DNA of 10,085 nt from an uncultured Bacilli bacterium. GTDB taxonomy: Bacteria > Bacillota_I > Bacilli_A > RF39 > UBA660. The stretch is taken from NCBI GenBank assembly GCA_947630865.1, contig CANRJE010000047.1, forward strand, positions 1 to 10,085. Direction: 5' to 3'. The position numbers and the translations under genes are program-made. The notes beneath the pieces were generated by a model. The model saw nothing but the letters and a program-made list of their open reading frames with translations, made no database searches and was not told the DNA's origin. Shown one piece after another: positions 8,801 to 10,085 of the stretch (positions are counted from its first letter, which is position 1; every line of letters starts with the position of its first letter).

Positions 8801-9130
8801 GTAGAAAGACAAATAATTTTTGAAAACATAAATAATTTTACAAGATATTCTTATGATTTGTCTTATATTGATGATGGTCCTTATAAAGTAACTTTAGCTG
8901 TTTCTGATAATAAAGATAAAACAAGAGCTTGGTATAAAAAAGATATAAATCTAAGTAATTTACCAAAAGGAGATTATGTAATTTATATAGAAACAACATC
9001 TAACTCTAAAAGTTATTATGGTGAATTAAGAGATGTTGCTTATACAAACTTTGAAAAGATAAATACATCAAAATATCAATTAAGGAGAGATGATAGTAAA
9101 CGACTTAGAGTTGAACTTACTGTTAAATAG
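5873..9130 (+). CDS. Secreted multidomain glucosaminidase (GH73-like autolysin) with SH3-like and Ig-like domains
   Basis: This 1085-residue protein begins with a signal peptide (M-K-K-N, hydrophobic 5-20, probable cleavage after V-K-A at 20-22). An N-terminal module (about 23-230, two cysteines near its start, a G-W-I segment) precedes an N-acetylglucosaminidase domain of GH73/LytB type at about 260-410. The candidate catalytic residue is Glu318 in A-T-N-E-S-A-W-G-R-S, followed by N-N-L-F-G and Y-W-G-E-K-A-A. Such enzymes cut glycan strands of peptidoglycan, often to separate daughter cells. Three SH3-like segments follow (about 424-513, 533-619, 622-693; note L-N-V-R-K-E-P and R-G-W-I-S), then an Ig-like/DUF5011-style domain (699-777, with D-N-E-D-G-N-L-T) and two tandem unknown domains (779-900, 944-1064). 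There is no LPxTG anchor, so wall binding probably relies on the SH3-like parts. A small exported protein is encoded 5 bases downstream. Confidence 0.85.
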   Translation: MKKNIILILSIIFFSITIPVKALTSTELKGRTTCSKFELAIAKSDKSIKSVKCYNTYNEAKSAMNADKSSDNLIILERRNSVTSVVDARRALVYLGVKSIDTNTSYYSDSSLKNYIGYMNHHSNYGATDGVFLEFNSSKHSAKVMSNGVTGWISDGSYKVVPIEWLGKYSYYQVTSTELKHFYAANIETSYTQGSRVIDKKPSMLAAGTYYSFDGKYFYTKLADLINDYKSNSRSKSVNANNPYYNYYMFLPHRARSNYTADDIDSYLKNTKGYIGTIYGKKLVDKYSNMYGTGIFFKSSESLYGANAIMMMSLATNESAWGRSSIAINKNNLFGHAAYDSSAYDSATGYLNPYQSIIGHANNYINCGYAKPTDWRYNGSNFGNKKSGMNVEYASDPYWGEKAANYYYEFEKVNGFLDYNYYQLGVTTNTEPLNVRKEPNTTSAIPYKLEHEDIPVIILGEATGTIVNGSSKWYKIAADPNLNSTRTGIMSCSFSTYYNWSGYVYVHSSYIRKINTTTNGKLNSNNDTSKITKNYTYKEYSSKASYTPKAGVVNKDSTVYVTSTLSMSTGKTIKKGHIATVFMEALNENKKVVAYLVTYDYSKNQRGWISADNLTITDKDILKTSLKNAGATITVYKTAGGSSIGSMYTDTYSVIVDKKTYNSNLWLQIYYGIDNTLGWINTNVSSSVGSLSYTTNKLNQKPTITASNKTVFLNQKYDPLNGVSAFDNEDGNLTSSIKVTNNTVDTTKTGTYSVTYEVSDSKGEKVTKTITVTVKDYTLGSSLFIYDDLKYISGNTFEIKGFLAVKKMNNTNVTHKLIFTNTETNKEYTYDLGAYTDYPYDVDSLDDDKEYNYKAGWFKGNVDLSNIPEGDYLISVTAHNHDTGYYTKINFTNLAFKQMARRIKTTNRGYSFDVDYNTKGSPIIMSIRDNGLISYDVPSTDYPMYNSFNEIKISGNTLSITGTSHNYGVSYSKNDKVERQIIFENINNFTRYSYDLSYIDDGPYKVTLAVSDNKDKTRAWYKKDINLSNLPKGDYVIYIETTSNSKSYYGELRDVAYTNFEKINTSKYQLRRDDSKRLRVELTVK
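8207..9064 (+). repeat. Two tandem copies of an unknown beta domain
   Basis: Residues 779-900 and 944-1064 of the glucosaminidase align by eye. Shared positions are I-S-G-N-T-x-x-I-x-G near the start, I-F-x-N, Y-x-Y-D-L, P-Y-x-V, W-(F/Y)-K, and L-S-N-(I/L)-P-x-G-D-Y near the end. Identity is clear in these blocks but low between them, so the duplication is old. The fold is probably a beta sandwich that binds wall polymer or host glycan; I do not recognise a named family. Confidence 0.7.
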
Positions 9131-9135
9131 AGATT

Positions 9136-9642
9136 ATGAAAAAAATATTTGAGTTTAATGCTCCATTTCGAAAATTATTACCACTTTTTCTAATAATGAT
9201 AGGGTTAGTAGTTTTTATGAGTAAAAGTTATGCTCATGTTTTAGGTAAATATAATGCTAATAAGAAAAATGGAGTAGAAATTGTTTACATTGATGAAATT
9301 AAAAGTTTAAAAATAGATAATATTAAATCAGGTGAAGAGGGAACTTTAACTTTTAAAGTAAAAAACAATGATGATAATATTATTAAATATAGTCTTTTAT
9401 TAGAAGAAGACAAAGATAATCTAAAAGATTTAAAAAAATATATTAATTTTTCATTTAAAAAAGATAGTGAAGATTATACTAAAGAAAAAAAATTAAATGA
9501 AGATAATTATATTATAAAAGATGACTATATTGATGGAAATAAAGAAATAACTTATCAAGTTAAGGTTTCTTTAGATGATAATTTAACAAACGAATTATTA
9601 AATAAAACTTTTGATTCAAAAATTAAACTTATAACAGAATAA
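9136..9642 (+). CDS. Small exported beta-rich protein, possibly TasA/CalY-like
   Basis: The 168-residue protein has a basic start (M-K-K-I, later R-K), a hydrophobic segment (about 14-29) and a possible signal peptidase site near S-Y-A-H, then a Lys/Asp-rich body. The segment I-K-S-G-E-E-G-T-L-T-F-K-V-K-N-N-D resembles the 'L-x-P-G-D-x-x-x-x-x-F-x-x-x-N-N-G' strand pair of TasA/camelysin-type and other Ig-like secreted proteins, with a later T-Y-Q-V-K-V-S-L strand. It starts 5 bases after the glucosaminidase stop with only a weak ribosome site (TAGAGA, overlapping that stop), so translation probably depends on the upstream gene. A good terminator follows. Export is fairly sure; the TasA/CalY link is a resemblance only, and it could be another Ig-like surface protein. 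Confidence 0.6.
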   Translation: MKKIFEFNAPFRKLLPLFLIMIGLVVFMSKSYAHVLGKYNANKKNGVEIVYIDEIKSLKIDNIKSGEEGTLTFKVKNNDDNIIKYSLLLEEDKDNLKDLKKYINFSFKKDSEDYTKEKKLNEDNYIIKDDYIDGNKEITYQVKVSLDDNLTNELLNKTFDSKIKLITE

Positions 9643-9673
9643 GGATTTTGCAATTTAAGGCAAAATCTTTTTT
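9641..9673 (+). terminator. Rho-independent terminator of the glucosaminidase operon
   Basis: GATTTTGC (9644-9651) pairs with GCAAAATC (9660-9667) around an 8-base loop, followed by six T (9668-9673). The stem begins directly after the TAA stop. It closes the two-gene unit. Confidence 0.85.
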
Positions 9674-9700
9674 GAAATTATAAAAAATTGTCGAAAATTC

Positions 9701-9728
9701 TTGAAAAAAATTTTCAATATGATATGAT
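9701..9728 (+). promoter_or_regulatory. Promoter upstream of the short G-tract ORF
   Basis: TTGAAA (9701-9706) and TATGAT (9723-9728) are 16 bp apart, with TG at 9720-9721 forming an extended -10. Transcription would begin near 9735, just ahead of AAAGGT (9738-9743), a fair ribosome site for ATG 9754. This makes 9754 the first gene of a new transcript rather than background. Confidence 0.6.
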
Positions 9729-9753
9729 TAATATAAGAAAGGTAGTTGAGAAT

Positions 9754-9804
9754 ATGAACACATTAAAAAAAGTTAACAATTTGTCAACCATGGGGGGGGC
9801 TTAG
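9754..9804 (+). CDS. Short peptide ORF interrupted at a run of eight G
   Basis: As written, ATG 9754 opens 16 codons (start M-N-T-L-K-K-V-N-N-L-S-T-M, then G-G-A) to TAG 9802-9804, with a promoter and a ribosome site in front. The stop comes right after the G8 tract (9792-9799). If the tract had nine G, the frame would continue through L-D-N-K-N-F-S-I-E-N-L to TAG 9876-9878, giving 41 codons with ordinary composition. Seven G would stop at TAA 9809-9811. Either this is a short leader peptide, a phase-variable or slippage-read peptide gene, or a 41-codon gene broken by a sequencing error. In the nine-G form, G-G-G preceded by Met at -4 and Leu at -7 recalls a double-glycine leader, but no exporter is in view. 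I do not recognise the peptide. Confidence 0.5.
   Translation: MNTLKKVNNLSTMGGA
9792..9799 (+). repeat. Homopolymer of eight G
   Basis: Eight consecutive G occur in a region where long G runs are otherwise absent; no other run in the window comes close. Such tracts gain or lose bases by slippage in phase-variable genes, and are also prone to read errors. It sits inside the short ORF and decides its length. Confidence 0.9.
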
Positions 9805-9848
9805 ACAATAAGAATTTCTCCATAGAAAACCTTGAAAATATAGAAAAT

Positions 9849-9893
9849 AAAACACATAGAACTAGTAGTAAATACTAGGTTTTATGTGTTTTT
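9849..9893 (+). terminator. Long hairpin terminator/possible attenuator
   Basis: AAAACACATA (9849-9858) pairs with TATGTGTTTT (9883-9892). The stem continues through a G-T wobble, A-A-C with G-T-T and, past one bulged G (9878), TAGTA (9863-9867) with TACTA (9873-9877), closing a 5-base loop: about 19 pairs. T9889-T9893 follows. It lies between the short ORF and the next gene, for which no separate strong promoter is visible, so read-through would control that gene. Confidence 0.8.
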
Positions 9894-9935
9894 AATTTTG
9901 CCAGAAATTAGAATAAAGGGACTATAGGAGGAGTT

Positions 9936-10085
9936 ATGAAAAAAATATTAACAGAAGATGGAGAAATAAAAACAAAGAATCCAATAAGAAAAATATTAGG
10001 ATTAGTTTTAATCATGGTTTTAATAACAGGAACAGTATTAGGAGTATCAAGAGCCTTTTTTACAAATGAAGAAGTAAGTACAAGT
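9936..10085 (+). CDS. N-terminus of an exported or membrane protein, TasA-like (runs off the window)
   Basis: Only the first 50 codons are present. A polar start (K-K-I-L-T-E-D-G-E) and R-K precede a hydrophobic segment (about 20-37), then S-R-A-F-F-T-N-E-E-V-S. This order of signal segment, aromatic pair and polar stretch recalls TasA/CalY-type secreted fibre proteins ('A-A-F-x-D'), which are processed by SipW-like peptidases; neither the peptidase nor the mature domain is in view. A strong SD AGGAGG (9926-9931) serves ATG 9936. It is the gene downstream of the long hairpin at 9849-9893, with only a weak -10-like TAGAAT (9909-9914) between them. Its N-terminus resembles that of the exported protein at 9136 only in the M-K-K-I start. 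Confidence 0.55.
   Translation, partial: MKKILTEDGEIKTKNPIRKILGLVLIMVLITGTVLGVSRAFFTNEEVSTS

Noticed and set aside
1..10085. CRISPR array, tRNA or rRNA
   Set aside because: No regularly spaced repeats and no cloverleaf or conserved rRNA sequence were noticed on either strand by eye.

Overview
The window is very AT-rich (by eye about three quarters A+T). All genes are on the + strand, with Gram-positive features: strong Shine-Dalgarno sites, an RNase J family protein, RmuC, and large secreted wall-active proteins with SH3-like modules. It reads like a chromosomal piece from a low-GC Firmicutes/Bacilli lineage, perhaps one of the uncultured gut groups near RF39/Mycoplasmatota. That placement is an impression from composition and gene style, not a measurement. 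All 22 Trp codons in the full-length genes are TGG, and every gene ends in TAA or TAG, so the standard bacterial code fits.

Layout. (1) 1-60: a 10-bp tandem duplication and a terminator for a gene outside the window. (2) 146-1196: a stand-alone Rpn/PDDEXK_2-type nuclease ('putative transposase') gene with its own promoter. (3) 1244-2892: a two-gene unit. The first protein joins a two-helix VirB2/TrbC-like membrane segment to a SleB-like putative cell-wall hydrolase. The second is a membrane-anchored protein of unknown function. (4) 2898-5732: an RNase J family protein with several metal ligands replaced, followed by an overlapping rmuC gene and a terminator. (5) 5785-9673: a 1085-residue secreted glucosaminidase (GH73-like) with SH3-like, Ig-like and two tandem unknown C-terminal beta domains. 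A small secreted beta protein follows 5 bases downstream, then a terminator. (6) 9701-10085: a promoter, a tiny ORF interrupted at a run of eight G, a long hairpin terminator, and the start of another exported protein that runs off the window.

How they fit together: the RNase J/rmuC pair belongs to nucleic-acid metabolism. The SleB-like fusion, the GH73 protein and the two small exported proteins all act at or outside the membrane, so much of the window serves the cell surface. The most unusual part is 9754-9893. There one extra G would turn a 16-codon peptide into a 41-codon one whose stop codon lies inside the 3' arm of the terminator hairpin upstream of the last gene. This could be a phase-variable or slippage-controlled attenuator, a small peptide gene with a real frameshift, or a sequencing error. 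The degenerate RNase J active site and the VirB2-like/SleB-like fusion are the next most interesting points.
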